The position numbers and the translations under genes were made by a program. The notes beneath the pieces were generated by a model. The model was not told the origin of the DNA. It was given only the letters and a program-made list of their open reading frames with translations, and ran no database searches. Shown piece after piece: positions 33,418-45,195 of a stretch of 64,000 nt of DNA; position 1 is the stretch's first letter; each line of letters opens with the position of its first letter. Source of the DNA: Anisus vortex (Eukaryota; Mollusca; Gastropoda; Planorbidae); contig OX421492.1 of the NCBI GenBank assembly GCA_949126835.1, positions 45,529,498-45,593,497 on the forward strand. The letters run 5' to 3'.

Positions 33418-33928
33418 CTCATACAGTGAAGGGAATATAGTCGCTGTGAAAACAAGTAAAACTCGGCACTAATATATTAGGCCTACATCATACTACATGG
33501 TTATTGATTCCGCACACTCTCATAGTGTCTTGAATTTAATAGATACATATGGGGAACGTGAATCATGATGGACATATTTGACAAAGGAAAGAACTATTTA
33601 ACATGGTTAACATTGTAAAGTCTATGCAGTGGCGTAGCTAGGGATTTGGGGGCCCGGGGGGCTTGACCTCTTTACGGGGCCCCTGCATTTTGACATTCGA
33701 CATTATGAAATTATGACACGCGAATAATGCGATAATGTACTTAATAAATATATAAGTCTAAATTCATATTGGTACAGTATATTATCAGTAAAATTAACAA
33801 AAATATAATCATTAAGACTCTTTTAATGAATAATACTGTTGTTTATTGGCGAGATAATGCACAAATGACTATTCTCAATTCATATCGCCTCACATCGTGC
33901 TTTCTGTTCAGCAAAGGCATCTATAACA

Positions 33929-35160
33929 TCATCTAGATTTATCAATGCTGTCTAGTATTTTGGACTCCACTGACATTATAGCCATGCTGCTACGTCTTTC
34001 TTGCGTCATTGTGCTCCTGAGATAGTTTTTGATTAACTTGAGTTTTGAGAGTGATCTCTCACATGATGCAATGGGAGTGGCCTGAGTTCGAAGTATTCGG
34101 ATGGAGGTTGCAAGTTTGAGCACACATCATTACCATATGAAGCCAGCTTCCTCAATATGTCAATTGGTGATTGTTGTACTGGTTTGTTGATGAAAAGTGC
34201 TCGTGCATCAATGACATCATTGAACAAGCGATATGCCTGTATTTCATCATACACACAGGAAAAAGTAACACAGTTTTTCATCAGCGTGTCATCGTCCATA
34301 GACTCCAACAGGTGTCTTGGTTGAAGAAAAAACCCAAAGGTGTCCACATGGTTTTCCAGCCTTCGGAATCTGTCCATCATCTCCATATGAAGTCTGTCCA
34401 GCACTTCTGTCGCAACACATTTGAATTGCAGTCAGAGGCGTATTTAGGCATGTTTCACATGTTCCTATGGAACAGGGGCCCCCACACAAAAGGAGCCCCC
34501 ACACATTCCAAAATAAAAATGTTAGTCTGTTCTTTCGGCAATTAGAATAGTGCTGTTGTAGAAGCGCACAATGAACAAATACTGTAAATGGAAAATCACA
34601 TTTTATTGTTAGCTGACACTGGCAAGGTCGAGTCCACGATAGGGCCCCCACATAAATTTGGCCCTTGGGAACATGGCCCCCACAATCCGAAATACGGCCC
34701 TGATTGCAGTTCTATTGACAGTCCTACATCAGAACTAAACTCCCCATTAAGTCTTTTCTTTCTTATGGTGGTTTTGCTTACTGGAAATTCATAGCATTCA
34801 CTACCTTCTTTTGCTCTTTCGATGGATTGGGTGATCAGTTTCGCCCGTTTCTCATCATTTTGTAGAAAGCATGAAAGGCTCTTAATCTCTTCAGAAGCTT
34901 CCCGTGTGTGCAGTCCAGACTTTTGTAGTTTCTTCTGACCTATATTGATTGGCACAGGAAATTTGACAAGAATTCCAGATATGCAAAAAATTCCACTGCA
35001 TGAAGAAGATTCTGTGCACTACTTCTAGTGTCCATTGACTCCATTCTTTCAGTTGTTGATTCAGAAAGTCTCTCCAACAGCTTGATGATTTTGTCAAGAT
35101 GCAAGAAAACTGACGACGTAGCTTCTTCGCTTGAGGACCACCTTGTACTACTCTCCTATT
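33929..35160 (-). pseudogene. hAT transposase remnants
   Basis: Read from 35160 downward: TRWSS..EEATSSVFLHLDKI (the conserved hAT TRW motif), KIIKLLERLSES, DTRSSAQNLLHAVEFFAYLE, QKKLQKSGLH, then a variable region ending at SIELQ. The nested MITE interrupts here. On its far side follow DRLHMEMMDRFRRLENHV, an RALFINKPVQQ region, and the C-terminal dimerisation block CERSLSKLKLIKNYLRSTM ending near 33929. hAT transposases cut and paste elements carrying their TIRs; the dimerisation block is needed for activity. Several frame changes, the MITE insertion and lack of an N-terminal BED finger make it dead. Its closest match appears to be the ZMYM1-like hAT group. Confidence 0.8.
34433..34702. mobile_element. 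hAT-type MITE, copy 1
   Basis: 270 bp starting CAGAGGCGTATTTAGGCATG and ending AATACGGCCCTG, with a perfect 8-bp duplication ATTGCAGT (34425-34432 and 34703-34710). It interrupts the transposase frame of the host hAT element. The 124-codon plus frame and 120-codon minus frame across it are chance. Confidence 0.9.
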
Positions 35161-35464
35161 TTAGACTCCCGGCTCCAGCTTCTTTTAGTTAAGCCCATCT
35201 CTGGGGTGAATTGGAAAACATATTTATAGGTCAATTTATTTTGGAAAAAAACATTAGCTAGCTCATGTACAGTTCCAAAAAGGTGACATTGCTGGATCTA
35301 TATCAGCAGAATGAAGAGCTGCCAGGTTGAGAGAGTAATTATCACAGTTCAGAAATGTTGCCTTTAGATTTATGTCTAAGAGACGTTTCTGTAGGCCAAA
35401 ACTTGATTTTTACTTTTAATAAATTTATTATTTCGTTTTTTAGTAGCCTATGTTTTTAAAATAA

Positions 35465-35640
35465 ATTAAGGGGTACAATTTTTCATTGGAAAATTGATTG
35501 CAAGGATGGGAAGTTGATTGCAAGGGTTTGAAAATTGATTGCAAGAAAATTATAAAATAGGGGTGTAAAATTTTTCATTGGAAAATGGATTGCAAGGATG
35601 GGAAAATTTATTGCAAGGTTGGGAAAATTGATCTAAAAAA
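35465..35640. repeat. Degenerate ~30-110 bp repeats (GGAAAATTGATTGCAAGG)
   Basis: GGGGTGTAAAATTTTTCATTGG-type and GATTGCAAGGATGGG phrases recur several times in the hAT interior. Confidence 0.7.
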
Positions 35641-35719
35641 TCCTCTATTCGAACTATTCCCCTTCTATTTATGTCTATGGACAGATGGATTATAGCATGG
35701 ACATAAAATAGAAGATATC

Positions 35720-36048
35720 CAGGACCGTATTTAGTATTGTGGGGGCCCAGTTCCCAAATTTATGTGGGGCCTCTTCTGGCGTCGTCTCTGCCTTCCACAT
35801 ACCTCAGAAGAACAGTGCCGTTAATTCATGTTACATTGTGTAAAATCATAAATAAATTGTATTTCTCGCTCAGCTTGGTTAAACTGGAGTGCTTAAAATT
35901 GTAGGGAAATAAATGCATTTTATTTGAAATTTTCAACGAAAGAAAGGGGATGTCACTAAAAAAATATTTTTGGGATGTTTGGGGGCCCCTTTTATGTGGG
36001 GGCCCCTGTTCCAATGGAACAAGTGGAACATGCCTAAATAAGCCACTG
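35720..36048. mobile_element. hAT-type MITE, copy 2 (opposite orientation)
   Basis: 329 bp starting CAGGACCGTATTTAG and ending CCTAAATAAGCCACTG, with an 8-bp duplication AAGATATC/AAGATACC. It is the same family as 34433-34702, in reverse orientation, with shared GTGGGGGCC and GGAACA phrases inside. Confidence 0.88.
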
Positions 36049-36373
36049 AAGATACCGATAAAATATCGTTAAGATAACGTGTTTTACAAAAACCGGAGTT
36101 ATGTATTGACAGTCTTTAGTAAACTTTTTACCAGTTTTTACATGCGTGTTGATATAGGTAATTTTGAAATCCTTAATATGTGTGGAATACATGCAACAAG
36201 GTCACTAACTTATATAACAACGTGAATAGCAAGATTACATGGCAGCGGCGTAATATTTAATATTTAATGTAAAAAAAATATTCGGACACTCCTTTGGCCC
36301 CCCCCCCTCAAGTGGGGGCCCGGGGGGGGACTTTCAAATTTGGCCCCCCTCCCCCACCCTAGCTACGCCACTG

Positions 36374-36806
36374 TGTCTATGCATGACAGACGTCCCGGTT
36401 TTATTACATGGTTGACCGCTAATTGAGATTTTACTGCATGTCTAACATTACAACAGTCACTGACGACAAAATATTGGCAATACGTTTCTTAGACGACGCA
36501 AATCAATCTAGAAATCTATTCTCAGTCAAGGGTACATTAGAAATCTCATCTCTTCCAAAGGTACACTAAATTCTCAACGCTGTCAACAATACGTGTTTAC
36601 AGGTTTCACAAGATCAAGTGGGAGACAATGGGTTGGTTGAATTGAATTCATTGATGGGGGAAAGTAGAAAATTATGTCCCCCGTTGTTCCGATATCTGTG
36701 GAGCAGGGGAGATAATACAACTCTTGGAATATTCGGTTGGAGCATTACACAGACAATAGTCTATGCATTTACTGTCTATCAATAGGAACACAGCTCAACA
36801 ACGATA
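36374..36806. other. Unassigned spacer between two hAT elements
   Basis: No gene was recognised. Related phrases (AGAAATCTATTCTCAGTCAA and AGAAATCTCATCTCTTCCAA) occur near 36510-36560. Confidence 0.4.
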
Positions 36807-38536
36807 CAGTGGCGTACCGAGGGCTGGTGTCACCCGGTGCGGTAAACTTTTGTTGTCACCCCCCCCTCCCCCCCCCCCCCACGACTTTCACCATAGTTTT
36901 TGCCTCCTTAAAACAAGCCTACAGTTCAAATATGACAATACAATAGCAACATTTATTTAATATTAGAAAGTAAAAGCAATAAACAACTGAAACAACCGTA
37001 TGGTTAGTTATTTTTACATTAAAAGTACTTTGTTTCCGCTCCTCAAAACTGCAAACTTGTCAATCACCTCATCAAAATCTATATCATTCACAGTATCCCT
37101 TTCAATCGATAACATGGCCAGATCAGAAAGTCTTGATTGTTCCATGATGGAGCGTAAATAGCTTTTTATAAGCTTTAGTTTTAAAAAGCTCCGTTCACCT
37201 GAAGCCACAAACAAACATACCGTTAGAAATAATTGAAGGCCTAGCGAGAGTGTTGGAAGAGATTCTATGAACTTCTATTTAGCTATGAATTTCAAAATAT
37301 CTAAAACTGACCAGTTCATGGCTTTTTTTTTAGGTCAATATCAGCTGCTTTTAGGTGTCGTATAAGCCATGGTATTTATTTTAAGAGCTCATCTTCGGAA
37401 AGCTCATAGTAGAAAGAGATTAATTTGACAACGGACACTAATATCTCTTCTTCTCTTGCTGACAGTAGAATTTTGGGTTGAACAGCCTCAAACATATCTG
37501 CAACTTCCTTAAACGCTGTTGATCTGATCTGGAGTTAAGAATACAAAAGCAATCTCTAGCATCTCCCTACTGCTTTCTTCTCGCATAGAAATCCCAGCAT
37601 ATCTTAATTTTTCCCGTGCCATTCTCTTCTTCTAATCTTAATCTTCTCTCTACCGAAATCCCATGTTGGTCTGATTTTATAAGTGCTTGTTCAATAGCAT
37701 GCTCTACTACTTGACTCCGCTTTTCGTGCAAAAACAATCTTAAGGCGTCTAACTTGGTCATCACTTTATCAAGAGTTAAGTCTTTAGTCTGCAGGTACTG
37801 CTGTGTAAGATTAACTTCTTCAAGTATATCAGCCCAAAGGTTAAGATAGTCTGTCAATCACAGACAGCATGTAAAAGTCCTTGTGCTGTACCACTTGCTG
37901 TTTAGATTTTGTAGAATGTCAGAACTGAGGCCGTCAGCTTATTTCCCCCTTAGAGGAAAAAATCCAAGAAACACTTCTCTCACTTCAAATTTCAAACTGT
38001 GGATTTTCACATTTCTGATCACTTCAGACATTTGGTCAGTAATTCCAAAATACATTGGGGCTTTTATATCCATAACAAGATTTTTTTCTATGCGTGGTTG
38101 GCCAGTACATTTATAAATTCAATTTGAATGTTTGGTGAAATATAAGATACAGATGCTTTCCCTGTACATGTACTTATCTTTAGTCTCATTAGGTGCTCAT
38201 TCAGCAATGGTCATATTTGGAAAGCATCTCAACCATCTCAAGAAGGTTTCCTTTATTCAACGAGAATTCATGTTCGTTGTGGCCATGAAATGACAGATTT
38301 TGCTTAATTCAAATAAACACCATACTGCATACTTATGGTGATAACACACCGTGATGATAGTCATTGTCATTTATTTCATTATAATCTGCCATCCGTTCTG
38401 TTATCGGACTAGACCAGCAGTGCGTGCTCTAAAAAAAATTATATTTTTTTAATATGTTTTTTTTTCGGGTGTCACCCCCTTAGAGGGTGTCACCCGGTGC
38501 GGTCCCCATCCCCGCACCCCCATCGGTACGCCACTT
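36807..38536 (-). mobile_element. Second hAT transposon, degraded
   Basis: Starts CAGTGGCGTACCGAGGG and ends CGGTACGCCACTT (final base diverged). Flanking octamers CAACGATA and CAACAACA match at six of eight positions. GGTGTCACCCGGTGCGGT lies just inside both ends in opposite orientation. Minus-strand transposase remnants lie inside. Confidence 0.85.
37014..37857 (-). pseudogene. hAT transposase remnants of the second element
   Basis: A middle segment (37857-37567) reads WADILEEVNLTQQYLQTKDL and continues with a helical KLDALRLFLHEKRS stretch typical of hAT transposases. After frame breaks, the C-terminal dimerisation block SGERSFLKLKLIKSYLRSIM with LAMLSIERD follows at 37214-37014. The catalytic regions are not recognisable and the N-terminus is absent. 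The C-terminal block resembles that of the first hAT element (ERSLSKLKLIKNYLRSTM), so both belong to related hAT families. Confidence 0.75.
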
Positions 38537-40734
38537 CAACAACACCTAGCCTTTGGGAAATATTTAAATATAATCAGAAAGTCATTTGTTGACACTGTGT
38601 TTTTAATAGACGTTAAATAATCGAAAACTAAATCTGTTTTATCAATGTTACAGACGCATCTTCTATAAGAAGCTTTTAGTGTATAATATATAACATATTT
38701 GTGATTGGCAATTTGTGTATAGGTTTACATGATGGTGTTGGTTTGTCTGTTTTTTTTTACTCTGGAATAGAGAGATTTAAAGTGCGTTTTACGCTTATGA
38801 AAAAAATATTTACATGAATTTACTTTTGTAACGTGAAAAGCTTTACAATAATAAACAATTTGTACAAACTCGAGTGCACGTTAAGAAAACTATAAGGAAT
38901 GAATTGATCAATAACACTACGTCAAAAAACATCAGTAATTAAACAATCACGAAAAACAGTAAGTTTTTCGTATAAATCTTACATATTAAGCCTAAGCATT
39001 TTAGGTATGCATTAACCTGCGAAAATTTTGTTCTTTGCCATCGACAGAAATTAACAAAAGCGAAGTTAAGAGAATTATATGGTGGCTACATTTTATAATA
39101 ATTCAAAATATTCGGTCAGTGCGTTCAATGGGGACATAAGATTTACAGGTTGGAGTGAGGGAGAAGGGGTGTGTATAAAAGGGGTGAGGGGGAAGGGGTG
39201 TGTATAATAGTTTGATAAGGGTGAGTGGGAAGGGGTGTGTATACTAGTTTGATGGACTGTGTTACCCAGGTATTAACGTCGATGCGACCAGTTTCAACTT
39301 CGTAGCTTGGAGGAAAATTTGTTAGTCTAGTTTGCCTCTTGAATGTCAAAAACAAAATTGTGTGAAATTAATATAAAAGATTTTAAAACCAACACAATGG
39401 TTGCGAGTAATGTAAATTGAAGGGTACACTATAACCGATCAACAATTTAGATGTTCGTAATAGTTTTAAACAAGAAAAACAAACGCCAGGGAGAAACATT
39501 ATATACTCTATAAAATATGGCTTCTAAAAACATTTTATAAAAACAAAATATTATGACAAAGAAAGAAAACAGCACATATCAAAAATGTATACACGAAAAG
39601 ATTAATTGTCTAATTGAATGAACATGGACGTGTAAGATTATATCATACACTGTAGAAGACTTTATTGTAGTTTTTCTCTTCATAATAAGTTTTGCAATAA
39701 ATAATTTTCTTACTTTATGAATTGATTGATTTGCGATTTGCTTAAAAGTTTAACATTAATAAAAGAAAATTTAACATATTTTATGCTTTAATAATGAATT
39801 TTTTTCTTTCATGTGAACAAACTCCACTGATAGTTTTATTCCCAAATTCCCATTTAAATTTAGTCTATTAATGTTTAATTGTATTTATCTAGCTTCATTT
39901 CTAATTTTGTATTGAAACTCACTGAACTGCAGTTTAAAAGTTATTTTTATTTTTATTCTGAAAACAAGATGCCTGGAAATATCGATAAGTGATTGAATTA
40001 TTCCAGTGAAAAAATTTACTTAAATTTTAAGCAATGGCCCAAAAAAAAGCGTGTTTTATTGTGGATTGTGAAAGGTTTTATTGAGATCTTCACGTGATCA
40101 TAAAAAAAATTTAATTTAATCAGTTCGAGAAATGGAAATTTTTAAATATTATTTACAAGGCTACAAAATCTTGTCATTTTGCTTTTCATGTACTGTAAAA
40201 GTTCATTAAGTATGGTGTCATAGTGCGTGTGTGTGTGTTGGTGTGTGTGTGTATGTGTATGAGTGAAGGAGGGGGGAGGATAGGACAAGAGGGCAAGTCT
40301 CTTTTGTCACGACATAGACTCAGTGTCAATGACATTTAGCAATAGGTTTTAAAAACAAAATAACGTGATGCAGACATTTTGTTTGGAATTAGTTGGACTG
40401 TTTCATAGAAAATATAGAGTTGACTCTCTATACACACGCATACACTGACATACATGGATGTAGATTTAATGGATATAGATATATACAAATAGGATGGATG
40501 GATGGATATATGTATGGATGGTTTGATAATCAGGTATGTAGACTGTTATGAGTGCCCTAATGTTAATAAGTTCAACGCTTTCAGCTTCATACCCAATTTC
40601 ACTCGATGAGCAATAGACTTTTATCCCCATACTCTTCCTAAAGTCTGGCTAGGGATTTTCTCCTGACTGAATTTGTTCTCATTGGTCCTAGAACTTATTG
40701 TTAATTAATCTCTATTTCATATAATTTCATATAT
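38537..40734. other. Unassigned AT-rich sequence with simple repeats
   Basis: No supported gene. GGGGTGTGTATA-type G-rich repeats occupy 39150-39250 (three copies, GTGAGGGGGAAGGGGTGTGT). A (GT)n run lies at 40218-40262 and GGATGGATGGATA repeats at 40492-40520. The 70-codon minus frame 39143-39355 overlaps the G-rich repeat and is not convincing. Confidence 0.45.
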
Positions 40735-40749
40735 CCAATAAAAGCTTCT

Positions 40750-41231
40750 TTAAAACGAGTCATTATGATTTATGAAAAGATCTTTAAAACGAGTCATTAT
40801 GATTTATGAAAAGATTCTTTAAAACGAGTCATTATGATTTATGAAAAGATCTTTAAAACGAGTCATTATGATTTATGAAAAGATTCTTTAAAACGAGTCA
40901 TTATGATTTATGAAAAGATTCTTTAAAACGAATCATTATGATTTATGAAAAGATCTTTAAAACGAGTCATTATGATTTATGAAAAGATTCTTTAAAACGT
41001 GTCATTATGATTTATGAAAAGATCTTTAAAACGAGTCATTATGATTTATGAAAAGATCTTTAAAACGAGTTATTGTGATTTATGAAAAGATCTCTAAAAT
41101 GAGTCATTATGATTTATGAAAAGATCTTTAAAACGAGTCATTATTATTTATGAAAAGATCTTTAAAACGAGTCATTATGATTTATGAAAAGATCTTTAAA
41201 ACGAGTCATTATGATTTATGAAAAGATCTTA
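40750..41231. repeat. 34/35-bp minisatellite
   Basis: About fourteen copies of GATCTTTAAAACGAGTCATT plus ATGATTTATGAAAA; some copies have an extra T (GATTCTTT). Confidence 0.95.
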
Positions 41232-41260
41232 ATTTAAATTTTAGGTTGTAATCAGCTGTA

Positions 41261-41456
41261 CAATGGCGTAGCTAAGAGAGGCGGACGGGGGGTCCGAATT
41301 CGGAAGCCCCCCCCCCCCCGGGCCCCTACTTGAGCGGAGCCCCCAAAGGAGTGTCCTAATTGTTTTTTTCTCATGTCATAATGTCGAATGTCAAAATGCA
41401 GGGGCCCCTAAAGAGGCCAAGCCCCCCGGGCCCCCAAATCCCTAGCAACGGCACTG
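41261..41456. mobile_element. hAT MITE, deletion derivative of the 33627-36373 element
   Basis: 196 bp starting CAATGGCGTAGCTA and ending CCTAGCAACGGCACTG, with flanking octamers CAGCTGTA/AAGCTGTA. Read on the minus strand it matches the first ~90 bp of the larger hAT element (GGGCCCCTGCATTTTGACAT) joined to its last ~100 bp (GGACACTCCTTTG), with everything between deleted. Confidence 0.88.
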
Positions 41457-41905
41457 AAGCTGTATGATTGGATGGTTAGATGGATGAATGGGTGCTATAA
41501 ATTATGATATCAACTATTACTAGACCTCCTAAATCTCCTAAAAAAACTAATAACAGAGTATTTCTTATAACTATAGATAATCGCTAAGTAATACAATACA
41601 ATTTTATTCAATAATTCTAGAACATCGTATCATTGAGTGATTAACACATTAGTATGTCTTTTTTTCACTAACTACTATGCCATGGACTTATTTTTTTAAT
41701 TACCAATCTATTTCTTTGTATTCTAAGACTACATATATATAGTTAAATAATCAATAAAATAAAATGTTTAATTATTAAACTCAATAATTCACCGTATTGA
41801 ACGATGGACCAGTGAAAAAGACAATGATTATTAAATCAGTCAAGTAAAAGAAAAAGTAAAGTATCCTCTTCAGACAGATTTGATGCAACAAAATTTTCTC
41901 AAGTT
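41457..41905. other. Unassigned AT-rich spacer
   Basis: No gene or repeat was recognised. Confidence 0.4.
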
Positions 41906-41913
41906 TCCTTGAC

Positions 41914-42695
41914 TAGGGATGTTGAACAAAAACCGGAAGACGGGATTCCGGTTTTGAAACTAAAAACCGGTTTTGATTTTCAAAACCGGATCTCGGTTTG
42001 TTAGTTGGAAGGTAATCATTACTTCAAGTAGTACACACTTTTTCTTTGGATTCAAATGGAAATTTTTTTCATAAATAATGTTAAATTTGCACAAAACAAT
42101 TCTTGAAACAAGATAAGATTAAATACACATTCTTTTGATTGGTGCTACGCGAAACCTTTCAATACATTATTTTACAAGTCTAAGTCCACAGTGTGTTGTT
42201 GGTAATTATTCCTTTTGAGACTGTCATTTTTCTCATATTACCTTCGACGATAAATTATATTTGTCTAAGTTTATAGAAAAACTGTTTCGATATATATGGC
42301 TAGTACGCAACTGCGTACGAAGCATCCTGGATTAACATCGTCATCCTCTTCATAAGCTTCTTAATATTATTGTCAACGATAATCGAAAATTCGGCTATCA
42401 CTATTGAAATCTATTATTGTTTTTAATCAATTAGCCCAGATTTATTTTAGTTCAAAAGAATTGATGGTAAAGAGTACAAAATCATATTGTATTCACACAA
42501 ATCAACCTCTTGAATGCCCTGCAAACACTAATATTTTTCAAAATTAAGCATACCTACAAAACTACGCACATTTGGCTTTTCCGGCCTATGACGCGTGGCG
42601 TTGCGCAAGGAAGGGGGGGGGGCAAAATCCGTTTTTAAACCGGTTTTATATAACTGAAAACCGGTTTTGAAGAAAAAACAATTTTAACATCCCTA
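41914..42695. mobile_element. hAT-type MITE with TAGGGATGTT ends
   Basis: 782 bp starting TAGGGATGTTGAAC and ending TTTTAACATCCCTA, with a perfect 8-bp duplication TCCTTGAC (41906-41913 and 42696-42703). Palindromic AAAACCGGTTTT blocks sit inside both ends. No transposase is present. Confidence 0.9.
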
Positions 42696-42709
42696 TCCTT
42701 GACTACAAG

Positions 42710-43690
42710 CAACTCACCAATAGTGCTAGCAGGAGAAAGAAGTAGAAAGTTTCAAGTACTTAGGCAGCATAGTAGACAAACTAGGAGGGACCGAAGCAGA
42801 TATACAAGTAGGCAGCATAGTAGACAAAATAGGAGGGACCGAAGCAGATATACAAGTGGGCAGCATAGTAGACAAACTAGGAGGGACCGAAGCAGATATA
42901 CAAGTAGGCAGCATAGTAGACAAACTAGGAGGGACCGAAGCAGATATACAAGTAGGCAGCATAGTAGACAAACTAGGAGGGACCGAAGCAGATATACACG
43001 TAGGCAGCATAGTAGACAAACTAGGAGGGACCGAAGCAGATATACAAGTGGGCAGCATAGTAGACAAACTAGGAGGGACCGAAGCAGATATACAAGTAGG
43101 CAGCATAGTAGACAAACTAGGAGGGACCGAAGCAGATATAAAAGCCAGAACGGGCCAACCAAGAGCAGCCTTTAACCAACTGAACAAGGTTTGGAGCTCC
43201 AGAATTCTATTCCGGAACAAAAAGTTAAGAATATTTAACACCATTGTTAAACCCATTGTGATGTATGGATCGGAAACTTTGAGAATGACCGCCACCAATG
43301 TCAGGAAAATACAGGCATTTGTTAACACCTGCCTCAGAAGAATCCTTAGGATAAGTTGGCCAGAAACCATCAGTAATGAAGAACTCTGGGAACGAACTAA
43401 ACAGATGCCTGTTGAAGAGGAAATTTCCCAAAAGAGATGGAAATGGATTGGCCACACCCTCAGAAAACCGGCATACAGTGTCACTCGGCAAGCACTCACT
43501 TAGAACCCCTAAGGCAAAATGAAAAGAGGTCGGATGAGAAACACCTGGAGGCGCGATATAGAAACCGATGTTAAAAAGCTACGGCTAAACTGGGGTCAAA
43601 TAGAGAAACTGGCCCAGGATCGGGATACCCGGAGGACTCTTGTTGGCGGCCTATGTCCCAGGTGGGGCGAAAGGCATAAGTAAGTAAAGT
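42710..43690 (+). pseudogene. LINE reverse-transcriptase C-terminal region with in-frame repeat
   Basis: The frame opens with [22 protein letters not shown], and the second half of that motif is repeated about eight times. It continues [59 protein letters not shown] and [11 protein letters not shown] to a stop at 43501-43503. After it, GRMRNTWRRDIETD continues without a frame change. FKYLGS, YGSETW-like, [13 protein letters not shown] and WIGHTLRK are hallmarks of RT-encoding LINE C-termini (RTE/CR1-like). The 48-bp expansion, 5' truncation and stop make it non-functional. Confidence 0.85.
42763..43146 (+). repeat. 48-bp minisatellite within the LINE ORF
   Basis: Eight copies of a 48-bp unit beginning GGCAGCATAGTAGACAAACT, starting at 42763 and spaced exactly 48 bp. 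It encodes [16 protein letters not shown]. Overlapping frames on both strands (up to 257 codons) derive from it. Confidence 0.95.
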
Positions 43691-43706
43691 AAGTATCCTT
43701 GACTAC

Positions 43707-44884
43707 TGCCTTAGAGAATTGTTTGACTAGCTCAATGTCCAGCCACCTTTACCTTCCACAACAAATGTCAGTTACCTATCGGAATTAGGAAAAGAAATCA
43801 TAGCCTTCACGATGATTTGAACCCAAGACCTTCAGTACGGCAACAAGAGCGCTGCAGCTGGATCACAGTGCGTATTACCCAATCGTTATGTTCAATAGAG
43901 GCCGACCGAAATCAAATTGTATATACATATATTATATATAGTTTAATTTAGAAGTATCAATAAGCAGAGTAATAGAGGCAACACTAGCGTTGCAGTCTGA
44001 ATTTTGAAAGTTAAAATATATATTCGGTAGTTGACCGAAAGTCAATATGTTTCGACCGAAACCGAAAGCAAACCGAAAGCTAACGTTTTGGCTTCGTCTG
44101 AAACTACGCTGAAAGAAACTATTTGCCTAATTTCGGCACCGAAACCGAAACAGAATTACCAGCTTAGATGTATTCAACTTCAGTCTCGATAAATTAATAG
44201 CGCTTGAGCATTGTGCTGGCTACATAATGCAGGGACATTCTGTCAACACACATCTCGAAGGCTAATTTAAAGATCCAACACTTTGCGCACTTTATTTGTG
44301 TATTTTTATAATTAAAAAACAAAACAACAAGGGCTATATGAACACACCAGTCACTGCCAGTAGGTGATCATCTTCTCTATTTGTGGAATGTCTGTTAATT
44401 ACAAGAGTAAGTTGTTGTTGTTTTGTTAACATGAAAAAAAAAAACTTTAACTGTTTATATCACAGGTTTTAAAGAAGGAAATTATAAAACGATAATCAAA
44501 TATCAAAACAATCTTTTGTTCCGCTAAATATTCCATTAAGTAGAGATTCATGATATTGATGAATATTTATTCAGATTGACTCCACGTAAACAAATAATTT
44601 CCAGGTGATAATAGTATCTACTTAAATGTGTGTCTGGAAAAGCTAATTGGCAATCACTTTATCAGGTGAATTTATTTCTGACTATTAAAAGCCCTGAAAT
44701 GTTGATGTTGATTATTAATTGATTTATCTGTTGAAGTATTTTCTTGTCATTTAGAAAACCAAGTCACTGCTGAAGTTTATAGTATTTATAATTACAGTCA
44801 ACTCAATGGGTTAAATAAACATTTAGTGAAATTACCTTATAGTTGATAATTTGTCTTTAAACAACTAAGGGAGATAAATATGAG
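43707..44884. other. Unassigned; possible ACCGAAA-rich MITE at ~43897-44160
   Basis: GGCCGACCGAAAT near 43900 and CGGCACCGAAACCGAAACAG near 44133-44155 resemble opposed ends of a non-autonomous DNA element with CCGAAA repeats inside. No target duplication was confirmed. The rest is AT-rich without genes. Confidence 0.35.
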
Positions 44885-45195
44885 AGTTTTCAAAAGTTAT
44901 TTTCCTTTAGTATAAACTCACATATCGATAACTGAATAAAAGTTATTTCCTTTTAATATAAACTCACATATCGATAACTAATTGAAAGTTATTTTCTTTT
45001 AGTATAAACTCAAATATCGATAACTGAAAGAAAGTTATTTTTCTTTCGTATAAACTCACATACCGATAACTGAATAAAAATTGTTTTCCTTTAGTATAAA
45101 CTCGCAAATCGATAACTGAATAAAAGTTATTCTCCTTTAGTATAAACTCGCAAATCGATAACTGAATTAAAGTTAATTCCCTTTAGTATACTATA
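44885..45195. repeat. ~47-59 bp degenerate tandem repeat
   Basis: About six copies of an AGTTATTTTCCTTTAGTATA + AACTCACATATCGATAACTG unit with indels. Confidence 0.88.

Larger units (their letters stand above)
33627..36373 (-). mobile_element. hAT transposon with two nested MITEs
   Basis: Perfect 17-bp terminal inverted repeats CAGTGGCGTAGCTAGGG at both ends, and an 8-bp duplication AGTCTATG/TGTCTATG with one mismatch. The interior carries minus-strand hAT transposase remnants. C- and G-rich tracts lie just inside both ends. Removing the two 270- and 329-bp MITEs and their duplications leaves about 2.1 kb, so the element is probably also internally deleted. Confidence 0.92.
42707..43693 (+). 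mobile_element. 5'-truncated LINE with perfect 13-bp target duplication
   Basis: Flanked by TATCCTTGACTAC at 42694-42706 and 43694-43706. The 3' end is a GTAAGTAAAGTAAG tail, typical of target-primed insertion. The upstream copy of the duplication includes the last two bases of the neighbouring MITE and its target octamer, so the LINE landed after the MITE. Confidence 0.92.

Noticed and set aside
34171..34955. 119-124 codon frames on both strands
   Set aside because: They cross the junction of a hAT transposase fossil and a nested MITE; only the hAT-like segments are real.
42726..43499. 257-codon minus frame over the LINE
   Set aside because: It is antisense to a clear LINE reverse-transcriptase frame and its 48-bp repeat.
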